A DNA stretch of 64,000 nucleotides from Pedobacter antarcticus (GTDB lineage: Bacteria > Bacteroidota > Bacteroidia > Sphingobacteriales > Sphingobacteriaceae): assembly GCF_900112985.1 (NCBI RefSeq), contig NZ_FONS01000004.1, positions 310,001 through 374,000 of the forward strand. Direction: 5' to 3'. Made by a program: the position numbers and the translations under genes. Below the pieces are notes generated by a model. That model ran no database searches. It was not told the origin of the DNA and was given only the letters and a program-made list of their open reading frames with translations. Below, one piece after another: positions 8,370 to 18,313 of this stretch (position 1 is the stretch's first letter; each line of letters opens with the position of its first letter).

Positions 8370-9353
8370 AAAGTTGCTGTTTTTAGTACAAATCAATATG
8401 ACCAGGATTTTCTTACCCAGTATAATACCGGGCATGAAGTTAAATTCCTTAAAGTTTCTTTATCTGAAGAAACCGCCGCCGTAGCTTTTGGGTATGAGGC
8501 AGTATGTGTTTTTGTTAATGATAAGCTTAATAAAGCCGTTCTGGATTTGCTGGCGGTCGCAGGTCTGAAACTGATTGTTCTCAGGTGTGCGGGATTTAAT
8601 AATGTGGACCTTCCTTATGCAGAAGAACTAAACATTCCGGTGCTTCGGGTTCCTGCATATTCACCTGAAGCAGTTGCAGAGCATGCAATGGCACTTATAC
8701 TAACCTTGAACCGTAAGACGCATAAAGCTTATAATCGTGTAAGAGAAGGAAATTTTTCATTGGAAAAACTAATGGGGGTAAACCTTTTTCAGCGTACTGT
8801 CGCTGTCATAGGAACCGGGAATATCGGGCAGGCTTTTTGCAGAATCCTTAAAGGATTTGGATGTACTGTCAAAGCATATGACCCTTATCCGTCTTCCGAT
8901 ATGCAGGATCTGGGCGTCATTTATGGAACGCTGGAAGACACGCTGAGAGACGCAGATATCATTTCGCTGCATTGTCCGCTTAATTCATCAACACAATACC
9001 TGATTAACGAGAATCAACTTAAGCAACTTAAACGGGGAGCAATGTTAATTAATACGAGCAGGGGAGGTTTAATACATACCCATGCGGTTATAAAGGCTTT
9101 GAAATCAGGAATTATCGGTTCATTAGGGCTCGATGTATACGAGCAGGAATCTGAATTCTTTTTTCATGATTTCTCAGAAGATGTAATTCAGGATGATCAG
9201 CTTACACAGTTAATCTCATTCCCGAATGTACTGATTACCGGCCATCAGGGATTTTTAACAGCCGAAGCACTTTCAGAAATCGCTAAAGTCACTTTTGGGA
9301 ACATAGATGCCTGGTATTCGGGATCGGAACTCGTCAACCGCGTTCGGCCTTAA
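8370..9353 (+). CDS. ldhA: D-lactate dehydrogenase (2-hydroxyacid dehydrogenase)
   Basis: A 327-residue NAD-dependent D-2-hydroxyacid dehydrogenase, most like D-lactate dehydrogenase, which reduces pyruvate to D-lactate. Family signatures are RCAGFNNVDL, the Rossmann motif GTGNIG near residue 146, DPYPSSD after it, the catalytic Arg in INTSRGGLI, Glu in LDVYEQES and His in TGHQGF. I start at the ATG at 8370 (MKVAVFS), where homologous proteins begin; an in-frame ATG at 8340 would add ten residues. It stands alone, convergent with an OmpA-like gene, and shares a terminator with it. Confidence 0.9.
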   Translation, partial: KVAVFSTNQYDQDFLTQYNTGHEVKFLKVSLSEETAAVAFGYEAVCVFVNDKLNKAVLDLLAVAGLKLIVLRCAGFNNVDLPYAEELNIPVLRVPAYSPEAVAEHAMALILTLNRKTHKAYNRVREGNFSLEKLMGVNLFQRTVAVIGTGNIGQAFCRILKGFGCTVKAYDPYPSSDMQDLGVIYGTLEDTLRDADIISLHCPLNSSTQYLINENQLKQLKRGAMLINTSRGGLIHTHAVIKALKSGIIGSLGLDVYEQESEFFFHDFSEDVIQDDQLTQLISFPNVLITGHQGFLTAEALSEIAKVTFGNIDAWYSGSELVNRVRP

Positions 9354-9360
9354 TTAAGAT

Positions 9361-9405
9361 AAAAAAAACGCTCCATAAAGTATCTAAATCATGGAGCGTT
9401 TTTTT
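9361..9405. terminator. Bidirectional terminator, ldhA / OmpA-like gene
   Basis: Stem ACGCTCCAT / ATGGAGCGT (9368-9376, 9391-9399), extended by flanking A and T runs on both sides. It suits termination from both convergent genes. Confidence 0.9.
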
Positions 9406-9419
9406 ATAAGGGGGAAGAA

Positions 9420-9947
9420 TTAGTTCGCTTTAAGTACAGTAACCTCGACTCTTCTGTTGATTAATCTGCCTTCTTTAGTCTTGTTATCAGCAATGGGACG
9501 TGTATCGCCTATTCCAGCCGTTTTAATACTTACTGCGGGGATGCCTAAGCTGACCAGGTAAGCTTTTACAGATGCTGCTCTTTTTTCAGATAACCACAGG
9601 TTGTATTCTGAAGTCCCTGTTTTATCGGAGTGGCCTTCAACAAGGATCTTTCTGTCAGCGTATTTATTTTGAATTACCCTGGATACTTCATTAATTCTGG
9701 TTTTTGAATTTTCATTCAGATATGAAGAATTTGTAGGAAATAATATCTCTGAACTGAAGGTAAATCTGATACCTGCATCAGTACGATCGACCTGATCTCC
9801 AGGTAACGCTTTCTTGATGTTGTCCAGTTCATTATCACCAGTTTTCGTCTCTACGGTTGCAGGTGTTTTTACCACATTTTTCTTGGCTTTGCAAGAATAA
9901 ATTGCTGGCAGCAATAAAGCTAAAAATAGTATTGTTTTATTTTTCAT
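9420..9947 (-). CDS. OmpA-family lipoprotein
   Basis: A 175-residue envelope lipoprotein. Signal peptide with lipobox IYSC puts the lipid anchor on Cys19. The C-terminal OmpA-like peptidoglycan-binding domain spans about residues 65-172, with the conserved VEGHSDKTGTSEYNLWLS and KRAASVKAYL segments that hold the Asp and Arg contacting meso-diaminopimelate. It lacks a beta barrel and so resembles Pal or YiaD rather than OmpA itself. It probably links the outer membrane to the wall. Confidence 0.9.
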   Translation of the reverse strand: MKNKTILFLALLLPAIYSCKAKKNVVKTPATVETKTGDNELDNIKKALPGDQVDRTDAGIRFTFSSEILFPTNSSYLNENSKTRINEVSRVIQNKYADRKILVEGHSDKTGTSEYNLWLSEKRAASVKAYLVSLGIPAVSIKTAGIGDTRPIADNKTKEGRLINRRVEVTVLKAN

Positions 9948-10149
9948 TATAAAAAGTTAAACGTAAATATAACAAAATAGATAAAGGACGGGATATTAAT
10001 TTATCAGTAATGTATACAAACTGTTCGTTTACAGCGTGTATTTTTGCCATCCTGATTAAATTCGTGCAATCTCAGGCAGTTCCGTTTTTTTGCAGATATC
10101 TAGCTTTAATAGCCGCGTATCAAACATTTTGCATGTTTTTTGGTTAAAT

Positions 10150-11226
10150 ATGCACATGAATATTGACTGCGGGCTAAGACCTGAAACACCCAAAGAAACT
10201 TCTTATAGCCAGAAAGTCTGGTTGACAGCTGCAATTGTTGTATTAATCATTGCAGTATTGCTCATCGCAAGAGTGGTATTCAATGTTTTGCTGATGGCTT
10301 TGGCTGGTTGTTTAATCGCTACTTATTTTCACGGTCTTGGCGATCTTTTGGAGAGAAAGACCGGTCTCAAGCGCAGAATTTGTATGTTTATTTCGATAGT
10401 CGGGTCAATTTCACTGCTCGTTACGCTTCTTTGGTTTATGGGTGCAAAGATTCAGGTGCAGGTTGCTGAATTAAGCAACTCATTACCCGGTACCATAAAC
10501 ACCGTAAAGGATAAACTGGGAGAGACGCCTATCGGGCAAAAAGTACTCGGGTATTTTAGTGATAATAATTCCAAGCAGCTTTTTGATACAGCCAGGCAAT
10601 TTTTTAGTACCAGTTTTGGTGCTTTGGGAAATCTATATATTATTTTGTTCCTGGGTATTTTCTTTACTGCGGAACCGTCTTTGTATAAAAATGGTATTTT
10701 GCTGCTGGTACCGCCTGACCGTAAAGAGGTAGCTAAAAGAATAATGGACCGGATTAGTTTTTCGCTAAAAGGATGGATTAAGGGGACTTTACTAGCGGTG
10801 GCCTTAATTACAATAATGCTGGCGATCGGACTGTCTGTAATTGGGATACCAGTCGCACTGATTCTGGCCTTAATTGCGGGTATGCTAAAGATTATTCCCA
10901 ATTTCGGTTCTATGGTCGCCATGATCCCTGGCGTATTACTTGCGCTTACTGTGTCCACCAATACTGCTATAGGTGTTGCTTTACTCTATATTGTCTCACA
11001 AACCATAGTCAGCAATATTATTACACCCGTTATCCAGAAAAAAATGATCAGCATTCCACCTGCCTTAACGCTGATCAGTCAATTAATTATGGCTGCATTA
11101 TCCGGAGCACTTGGGATTATCCTCGCCGTTCCTTTATTATCCATGGTGATTATCTTCACGGATGAACTTTATGTGAAGAAAATAAACAAAGCTCAGCTTA
11201 TTCCGGCATCGGAGCTTGATAAATAA
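10150..11226 (+). CDS. AI-2E family transporter (PerM-type permease)
   Basis: A 358-residue polytopic inner-membrane protein of the AI-2E/PerM family. Hydrophobic pairs lie near residues 25-60 and 75-100, and further segments fill about 160-350 after a soluble loop. The segment AGMLKIIPNFGSMVAMIPG and the late ITPVIQKKMISI motif are family hallmarks. Known members export autoinducer-2, act as Na+/H+ antiporters, or are uncharacterised; the name alone does not prove AI-2 export. I chose the ATG at 10150; a second ATG follows at 10156, and an upstream TTG at 10090 is less likely. Confidence 0.85.
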   Translation: MHMNIDCGLRPETPKETSYSQKVWLTAAIVVLIIAVLLIARVVFNVLLMALAGCLIATYFHGLGDLLERKTGLKRRICMFISIVGSISLLVTLLWFMGAKIQVQVAELSNSLPGTINTVKDKLGETPIGQKVLGYFSDNNSKQLFDTARQFFSTSFGALGNLYIILFLGIFFTAEPSLYKNGILLLVPPDRKEVAKRIMDRISFSLKGWIKGTLLAVALITIMLAIGLSVIGIPVALILALIAGMLKIIPNFGSMVAMIPGVLLALTVSTNTAIGVALLYIVSQTIVSNIITPVIQKKMISIPPALTLISQLIMAALSGALGIILAVPLLSMVIIFTDELYVKKINKAQLIPASELDK

Positions 11227-11237
11227 GCTTTGCCTGT

Positions 11238-12713
11238 TTAATGGTCCATTAATATCTGTTCCAGCATCATTTTCCCATTTTCATTGTTGGGATTAAGCTC
11301 AAGGGACTTTCGGTACATTTTAACGGCGTCTTGCTTCTTTCCATGTTTCAATAAAATTTCTGCATAACTATCATATGTGTTCCAGCTTGAAGGAAAAAGC
11401 TGCATGTTTTGCTTAAATGTGATTTCTGCTTCAAATTCTTTATTATTCGACATGAAGGCATATCCTAATGAATTTATTTCATCTTCACTTAAATAATAGT
11501 TAGAAGTATCTTTTTTTATTTCTGCTAAAGCTTTATCCCCAGCTTCCAGGCCATTTTTGGCAAGAGCAACTCCGTAAATTCTTGCACCACTTTGTTTGGG
11601 TTTTTCTATTACTACACCATTTAGAATACGCAATGCATTATCCGAAATAGGAATAACATTGTTAGCTGTATTATCAAAAATGATAATCGTTTGATGTCTG
11701 GTTATGTTTCTAAGCAGCATAGTACGGCCACCGGGAAGGCCTCCGTCATGTTTTACTATTTCCCCCATTGAAGTATCTTCTCTGGTAATCCATCCTAATG
11801 CGTATCGTTGAATATTGTCTTTTCCGTTTTTAATTTTAACAGGTGTGAACGCCTCTTTTAAAGTAGCTTTACTTAAAAGCCTACCGTTGTACAGCGCTTC
11901 ATCATATTTTAATAAATCATGAGTCGTACTTATGATGTCACCATGTCCCTGGCAATTAAATCGATAGATAATTTGAAATTCAGCGGCGGTATCTGCGCGC
12001 TGCACCTTATCGGAATATGGATATTTTAAACTATACCTTTCAGAAAGATTATTGTCTTTTCGCTTGAAAAACAAGGACAAAGAAGTGTTCGTCATCCCGG
12101 CAGGTTTGAAAATATGCGCTTTAAGATATGCGTCAAATGACAAACCTGTAATCTCCTCTACGATCAAAGCAAGAATATTATAGTTAACGTTATTGTAAGA
12201 GAAATCTTCCCCGGGCTTAAAAATTAAGGGTGCTTTTCGTGAAATGAAGGCGGGAATTAAATCCTTATTGGTGAAAACCGTATCAGGGTGTTCAAGTATC
12301 ATCGCATCAAACAGTGTGTCGGTAATCGGCAGTCCTGCAGTATGTGCTAATAATTGTTTAATTGTGACATTTGAATAAGGGAAATCAGGAAGGAATTTTG
12401 AAACAGGATCACCCAATTGCAGTTTTCCTTTTTCTTTCAGTTGTAAGATAGCAGTAGAAGTAAATGTTTTCGTGATGGAGGCCATCGGAAAAGAGGACTG
12501 AGCTGTATTAGGCCTTTTGTCCGAATAATCTGCGTAGCCGAATGACTTCTCATAAACAACTCTGCCGTTTTCAGCAATTAATACATTACCATTGAACTGC
12601 TGGTTTTGTGATAGTGCCGAAAAGTATGCATCTAATTCTTTTTGTTTGTTTTGGGCAAAAGTATGTGTGGCTGCAATGAGTAATAGAGTCAGTAGACCTA
12701 GTTTTTTGATCAT
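11238..12713 (-). CDS. Secreted serine hydrolase, class C beta-lactamase fold, with TPR tail
   Basis: A 491-residue exported protein. A signal peptide (MIKKLGLLTLLLIAATHTFA) precedes a beta-lactamase/transpeptidase-like domain at about 25-380. The nucleophile motif is ASITK (Ser-x-x-Lys), the second motif is YNN in FSYNN, and the third is KHDGG. The C-terminal ~100 residues hold tetratricopeptide-like helices (EILLKHGKKQDAVKMYRKSL). Family members include D-aminopeptidases, esterases and penicillin-binding proteins, so the substrate is open. The ATG at 12713 is used because the signal peptide begins there; the 23 codons upstream do not fit. The degraded gene at 48707-50080 is another member of this superfamily. 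Confidence 0.88.
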   Translation of the reverse strand: MIKKLGLLTLLLIAATHTFAQNKQKELDAYFSALSQNQQFNGNVLIAENGRVVYEKSFGYADYSDKRPNTAQSSFPMASITKTFTSTAILQLKEKGKLQLGDPVSKFLPDFPYSNVTIKQLLAHTAGLPITDTLFDAMILEHPDTVFTNKDLIPAFISRKAPLIFKPGEDFSYNNVNYNILALIVEEITGLSFDAYLKAHIFKPAGMTNTSLSLFFKRKDNNLSERYSLKYPYSDKVQRADTAAEFQIIYRFNCQGHGDIISTTHDLLKYDEALYNGRLLSKATLKEAFTPVKIKNGKDNIQRYALGWITREDTSMGEIVKHDGGLPGGRTMLLRNITRHQTIIIFDNTANNVIPISDNALRILNGVVIEKPKQSGARIYGVALAKNGLEAGDKALAEIKKDTSNYYLSEDEINSLGYAFMSNNKEFEAEITFKQNMQLFPSSWNTYDSYAEILLKHGKKQDAVKMYRKSLELNPNNENGKMMLEQILMDH

Positions 12714-12863
12714 AAAGATGTTTTTATACCTGGTTTTATTGAAGAATATGCATTTCAGCCTTTTGATGACAAGTTCGGTCAATTGTTACATTTATATATA
12801 ACTAATCAATAATTTTCGTGCAGGATGCGAAAAAGTATCTTTAATTCGATCAGGGTTTATAAA

Positions 12864-12909
12864 GTTCATACCTCTAAAAATGAGCAATGTCATTTTTAGA
12901 AGTATGAAC
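12864..12909. terminator. Long stem-loop after the PPC-domain gene
   Basis: A 21-base stem (arms 12863-12883 and 12890-12910, one mismatch) with a 6-base loop. It lies 38 bases downstream of the minus-strand PPC gene and upstream of the serine hydrolase. The only T-rich tract after it is short, so terminator is the most likely but not certain role. Confidence 0.5.
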
Positions 12910-12947
12910 TGAATTTGCTCAATGTGAATGGATATTTCTGTTAAAAC

Positions 12948-13463
12948 TTATTTCTGTACATCCAGGTGCAGCACGTTCGCACCCAGTTCTTTTTCAAATA
13001 CCCGTTCCAGCTTTTTATCGTGCACAGTAACCATAATTTCCAGCGAGCCGGTGCCGACTGTGCCTTTTAAAATATGCCCTCCATATGCTTTAAAATCATC
13101 ACCTGCGACAATACCATGCATATGTATACTGGGTTTGCTTTCCTGCCAGGCTATACTGCCGGTAAAACTTCCCAACTCTACGTCATTGAATGTCCTGGGA
13201 TTAAACTTCTTCTTGGCAGAATCGAAAAAACCAAATGTTACATTGACGAAACCCATCCCTGTAAAGTTCGCTGATGGAATATTTTCGGCTTTGGCAAATG
13301 ATTCCAGTTGCGAATTAATATCATCACCTTGTCGCAGAACCAGGAGATACCCGGCCGGTATTTTGATATACCGTTTAATGGTGTCGGCTTGTTGTGCATT
13401 GGCGCTAAATGTGACACTTAATAATATTGCTGTTACGGCTAATAATAGTTTCTTGTAATTCAT
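12948..13463 (-). CDS. Exported PPC-domain (DUF296) protein
   Basis: A 171-residue protein with a Sec signal peptide (residues 1-23, SANAQ cleavage) and one PPC/DUF296 domain over the rest. Matching segments are LVLRQGDDINSQLESFAK, the SANFTGMGFVNVTFGFFD strand pair, HMHGIVAGDD and YGGHILKGTVG. Its two His residues are the likely metal-site ligands seen in bacterial PPC structures. PPC proteins are usually described as DNA-binding because plant members carry AT-hooks. This one has no AT-hook and is predicted to be periplasmic, so DNA binding is improbable. Confidence 0.85.
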   Translation of the reverse strand: MNYKKLLLAVTAILLSVTFSANAQQADTIKRYIKIPAGYLLVLRQGDDINSQLESFAKAENIPSANFTGMGFVNVTFGFFDSAKKKFNPRTFNDVELGSFTGSIAWQESKPSIHMHGIVAGDDFKAYGGHILKGTVGTGSLEIMVTVHDKKLERVFEKELGANVLHLDVQK

Positions 13464-13477
13464 GACGTTTGATATGT

Positions 13478-13562
13478 TTATATAACGTGGTAGGCCGGAT
13501 AATCGGTATAGCCTTTGGCATCACCTCCGAAAAAATATGTTCTGTCCGGTTCATTTAACTTT
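13478..13562 (-). pseudogene. 3' remnant of an Old Yellow Enzyme (alkene reductase) gene
   Basis: Minus-strand codons read LNEPDRTYFFGGDAKGYTDY then PAYHVI and a stop at 13478-13480. This is the conserved C-terminus of NemA-type alkene reductases (PDRxTFYGGDxxGYTDYP). Upstream, the frame decays within a few tens of codons into residues that do not fit the family, and the rest of the gene is absent because the aldo/keto reductase gene occupies the space. It is a deletion scar. Confidence 0.75.
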
Positions 13563-13609
13563 GAAACGCATGTTTTGAAATTTAAATCAAAGATTAATGT
13601 TTGTTTCTT

Positions 13610-14593
13610 TTAAATTTTATCAAGTTCGGATTGAATCAGTTCCAATTCGGCAGTATCCAGATCAAAACTCATTGCGGCAGCATTAGAAATTGCCTGTTCT
13701 GCATTTCTGGCACCAGCTAAGACCACTGTTATACCTTTTTGCATGGTAGTCCAGCGTAAAACGAGTTGGGCCAGGGATACATTTTTCTCTTCAGCTATAG
13801 GACTGATGTTGGCTAATAATGTCTTCACCTTTTCCAGATCAAACTGACTGAAGTATCCATTTCTATGGTCAGTACTTTTTAGTTTTTCCTGCAGAAAGTA
13901 TTTTCCCGACAACAGACCGCGTTCCATAGGGCTATAAACAATAATTCCGATTTTGTTATTGATGGTATAAGGAACTAATTCCTTTTCAATCTCCCGGTTA
14001 AGCATACTGTAGTAAACCTGATTGGAAGCAGGAGTGAAAGTTTGTGTCGCTTCTTTCAGTTGATCCAGGCTATAATTTGATACAGCTGCTGCCCGTATTT
14101 TGCCCTGCTGGATTAGGGTTTCCATCGCCTCCATAGTTTCAGAAATAGGGGTGGTTGAGTCTGGCCAGTGTTGTTGTAAGAGATCTATATAGTCTGTATT
14201 CAGGCGTTTAAGACTTTCTTCTACCTCTTTAATGATGTTTTCTTTGGAGGCGTATTTGTAAATTGAAACTGGTTTTCCATTTTCTTCCATATCAAAAAAG
14301 TGTTCGCCTTTTCCTTGATTACTGCCGTCCCAGACAAGCCCGAATTTATTCAGAATTTGGACTTTATCTCTTTGCTTTCCTTTTAATGCCTCTCCAATTA
14401 GTTCTTCGCTTAAACCAAAACCATAAAAAGGTGCGGTGTCCAGCGTACTTATTCCATGGTCTAAAGATGCATGTATAGCTTCTATTGAGTCTTTTTTCTC
14501 ATTTCCGCCCCACATTGTTCCGCCAATTGCGAATGCACCATATGTTATCGCTGACAGTTCTAAGTCGGTATCTCCTAACTTTCTATATTCCAT
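13610..14593 (-). CDS. Aldo/keto reductase
   Basis: A 327-residue NADPH-dependent aldo/keto reductase. The catalytic tetrad is visible: Asp in TLDTAPFYG, the following Tyr, Lys in KVQILNKFG and His in LLQQHWPDS. NADP-binding segments are YSPMERGLLSGK and the late VVLAGARNAEQA. It is full length and cytosolic. It resembles the YakC/Tas-type AKRs, but substrates of these enzymes cannot be read from sequence. It lies next to a fragment of another ene/carbonyl reductase gene at 13478-13562. Confidence 0.9.
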   Translation of the reverse strand: MEYRKLGDTDLELSAITYGAFAIGGTMWGGNEKKDSIEAIHASLDHGISTLDTAPFYGFGLSEELIGEALKGKQRDKVQILNKFGLVWDGSNQGKGEHFFDMEENGKPVSIYKYASKENIIKEVEESLKRLNTDYIDLLQQHWPDSTTPISETMEAMETLIQQGKIRAAAVSNYSLDQLKEATQTFTPASNQVYYSMLNREIEKELVPYTINNKIGIIVYSPMERGLLSGKYFLQEKLKSTDHRNGYFSQFDLEKVKTLLANISPIAEEKNVSLAQLVLRWTTMQKGITVVLAGARNAEQAISNAAAMSFDLDTAELELIQSELDKI

Positions 14594-14763
14594 TTTGTGT
14601 TTGAATTAATTAATAACTCAAAGGTCTGGAAATAGGATTTAACAGTAAAATAAGTTAAATCATGGGTATCTATCATAATTATGATAGCTGAATACGATAG
14701 ATATACTGCTATTACTTTTTTATATTTAACCAGTAAACATCAACCCGGATTTTAATTAGGTAT

Positions 14764-15096
14764 ATGCAGGATCGAATTTCAGAAAAAGACGGCGACCAGA
14801 AGAATGCCGCAATTCAAGAGAAAAATAGTAATCTGACAGTTGGTTTAATATTTATTAACCTGATTTTGCTGCTCATATTTTTGAATTGGGGTTATGTCAG
14901 TGAAAATCAATACTATTTTAATATAATCCTGATGATAGGTGCCTTATCTTTTCTTCTGGGCGGGTATGCACTGAGTTACCGGGGTAAGGGGTACAGGGCG
15001 GGGAGATGGCTCTTTGTAGCATCCCTTGTGCTGGCTGCAGCAGCTATTGGTCTATATCTTTATGCGGCCGGTATGGCGGCTGCTTTTCAGCATTAA
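14764..15096 (+). CDS. Small membrane protein, hypothetical
   Basis: A 110-residue protein with a charged N-terminus (residues 1-22) and three predicted membrane helices at about 26-43, 53-70 and 82-106. I recognise no family. It is separated by only 3 bases from the DUF2931 gene, so the two are probably one transcript and may act together at the membrane. A T-rich stretch with TATATTTA lies about 40 bases upstream. Confidence 0.65.
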   Translation: MQDRISEKDGDQKNAAIQEKNSNLTVGLIFINLILLLIFLNWGYVSENQYYFNIILMIGALSFLLGGYALSYRGKGYRAGRWLFVASLVLAAAAIGLYLYAAGMAAAFQH

Positions 15097-15099
15097 AAT

Positions 15100-15846
15100 A
15101 TGAAATTGAACCTGGTTAATAAACTATATATCTCCATTGCCGTTTTGTTATTCATTTGTCTTTCCTATAAAATCATAAACTATAAAGGCTGGGAAAGATT
15201 TTACTATTTCTCTAGTGTTTCAGCACCAGCAGATTACCCTGTATTTATTGAGAAAATACAGTTTCAGCTACCGGATAACGAAGATTCGCATGACTTCTAT
15301 CAGTCCAGGGACGAAAATGTAAATGCATTCAGAACAGGATGGGGTGAGGAATATTACTCTGCATGGGTTCATAAACCCTTGCGTTTACCTGAAAAACTGG
15401 TAATTGAATATGCATCTTATTCCGAGCAGAAGTTCTATTCCGGTGTGATTGATCTTCCCGGTCCGGAGATTCTTGAAATTTTTAAGGCAGCACTAAAAGA
15501 AAAACAGGCTGCTAAGCTGAGTTCCAGTGGTGGGGATAAGCTGGGTTTAAGATTTGTTGTTGGGATTGCTCCGAAAGGGAATATCGTTGTGTGGCTGCGC
15601 GGGGTTTACCTGGAAAAGAAAATATTACAGACCAAAATCGAAAGCGTAAATTCTCAGGGAAAGGTTCTTCCAGGAAAGAATAATGCTGCGTTGAATCTCT
15701 TATTTAAGGAACTTTCAGATAGTGTGAAACTCGAGTTAAAGAAAGGGTCGGGAACACCTGCAAATTATCTGGATAGTTCTACACATTATATTGAGCAAAA
15801 TAAAGAACTCTGGGAGTATCAAAAAAAGAATCATTTTATCGACTAA
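15100..15846 (+). CDS. DUF2931-family protein
   Basis: A 248-residue protein with an N-terminal signal anchor (residues 8-25) and a DUF2931 domain after it. Family-like segments are SSVSAPADYPVFI, the GWGEEYYS turn, PEKLVIEYASYSEQKFYSG and GNIVVWLRG. The function of DUF2931 is unknown. These proteins occur in small clusters in Bacteroidota and Proteobacteria, often beside short membrane proteins as here. Confidence 0.75.
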   Translation: MKLNLVNKLYISIAVLLFICLSYKIINYKGWERFYYFSSVSAPADYPVFIEKIQFQLPDNEDSHDFYQSRDENVNAFRTGWGEEYYSAWVHKPLRLPEKLVIEYASYSEQKFYSGVIDLPGPEILEIFKAALKEKQAAKLSSSGGDKLGLRFVVGIAPKGNIVVWLRGVYLEKKILQTKIESVNSQGKVLPGKNNAALNLLFKELSDSVKLELKKGSGTPANYLDSSTHYIEQNKELWEYQKKNHFID

Positions 15847-16050
15847 ATAGCCAGTCACATTTGAAATGGCATGTATGGTTGAATGAACCATTTACGCTTT
15901 TCGAGGCTGTCGGTAGTCATATGTATGTTAATCTTTTAATGGATGAGGAGATGTTTAATAGGCTGTTAGTTTGATATTTATGTGTAAGCATTTTTTTTAA
16001 TTAAAATTAGCTTTCTTTTTTTTGATTTATTATTCTATACATTTACAAAA

Positions 16051-16125
16051 AACTTTAGGGGTGCCTTTGTGCTGAGAAATACCCTTTGAACCTGATGCAG
16101 TTAGTACTGCCGAAGGGAAAAGTGG
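16051..16125 (+). ncRNA. TPP riboswitch (THI element)
   Basis: The conserved THI-box blocks are present in order: TTAGGGGTGCC, GCTGAGAAATACCC, GAACCTGATGCAGTTAGTACTGC and GAAGGGAAAAGT. P1 pairs ACTTT (16052-16056) with AAAGT (16119-16123). It lies 70 bases upstream of thiS and so should sense thiamine pyrophosphate and repress the whole thi operon. Possible -7 motif TACATTTA at 16038-16045 would start transcription just at the aptamer. Confidence 0.95.
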
Positions 16126-16149
16126 AAACGACATGACGATGTTGTTTTT
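16126..16149 (+). terminator. Possible attenuator hairpin after the TPP aptamer
   Basis: AAACGACAT / ATGTTGTTT form a 9-bp stem (one G-U) with loop GACG, running into a TTTTT tract. It could be the intrinsic terminator of a transcription-attenuating riboswitch. Confidence 0.5.
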
Positions 16150-16169
16150 CCTTCCTCTATACGGGGCGT

Positions 16170-16198
16170 CCTATAGTTTGTAATTTTTTAAACTATGG
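16170..16198 (+). promoter_or_regulatory. Hairpin covering the thiS start codon
   Basis: CCTATAGTTT (16170-16179) can pair with AAACTATGG (16190-16198) with one bulged T. The right arm includes the thiS ATG at 16195-16197, so the helix would block initiation. Confidence 0.45.
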
Positions 16199-16398
16199 AT
16201 ATTACCGTCAACCAAAAAACTTATTCTTTATCTCAGGTATGCTCAGTGGTGCAGATGCTCCGGACTGTTATTCAGCATCCTTTAACCGGCATCGCTGTCG
16301 CGGTTAACCAGCAGATTATTTCGAAAGCAGATTGGGGTAATTATCTATTGCAACCAGGTGACCAGGTCACTATTATCAAAGCAACTCAAGGCGGATAA
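16195..16398 (+). CDS. thiS: Sulfur carrier protein ThiS
   Basis: A 67-residue ubiquitin-like sulfur carrier. It ends in GG (TQGG), the di-glycine that is adenylated by ThiF and converted to thiocarboxylate. The fold features are a ITVNQKTYSL opening strand and the GIAVAVNQQIISK and LLQPGDQVTIIKATQGG segments. It supplies sulfur for the thiazole ring made by ThiG and ThiH. It is the first gene after the TPP riboswitch, 15 bases before thiC. Confidence 0.95.
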   Translation: MDITVNQKTYSLSQVCSVVQMLRTVIQHPLTGIAVAVNQQIISKADWGNYLLQPGDQVTIIKATQGG

Positions 16399-18297
<1,899 letters not shown>

Positions 18298-18313
18298 GCT
18301 GGATTTTACCCGT

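Noticed and set aside
10452..10961. A long minus-strand open frame (about 169 codons) inside the AI-2E permease gene
   Set aside because: It is fully antisense to a gene with clear family motifs and shows the composition of a reversed membrane-protein gene; no start signal or homology pattern was seen.
12928..13458. A plus-strand open frame (about 176 codons) opposite the PPC gene
   Set aside because: It mirrors the PPC gene and is Ser/Pro/Cys-rich as reversed codons would be; the minus-strand protein has a signal peptide and a known domain.
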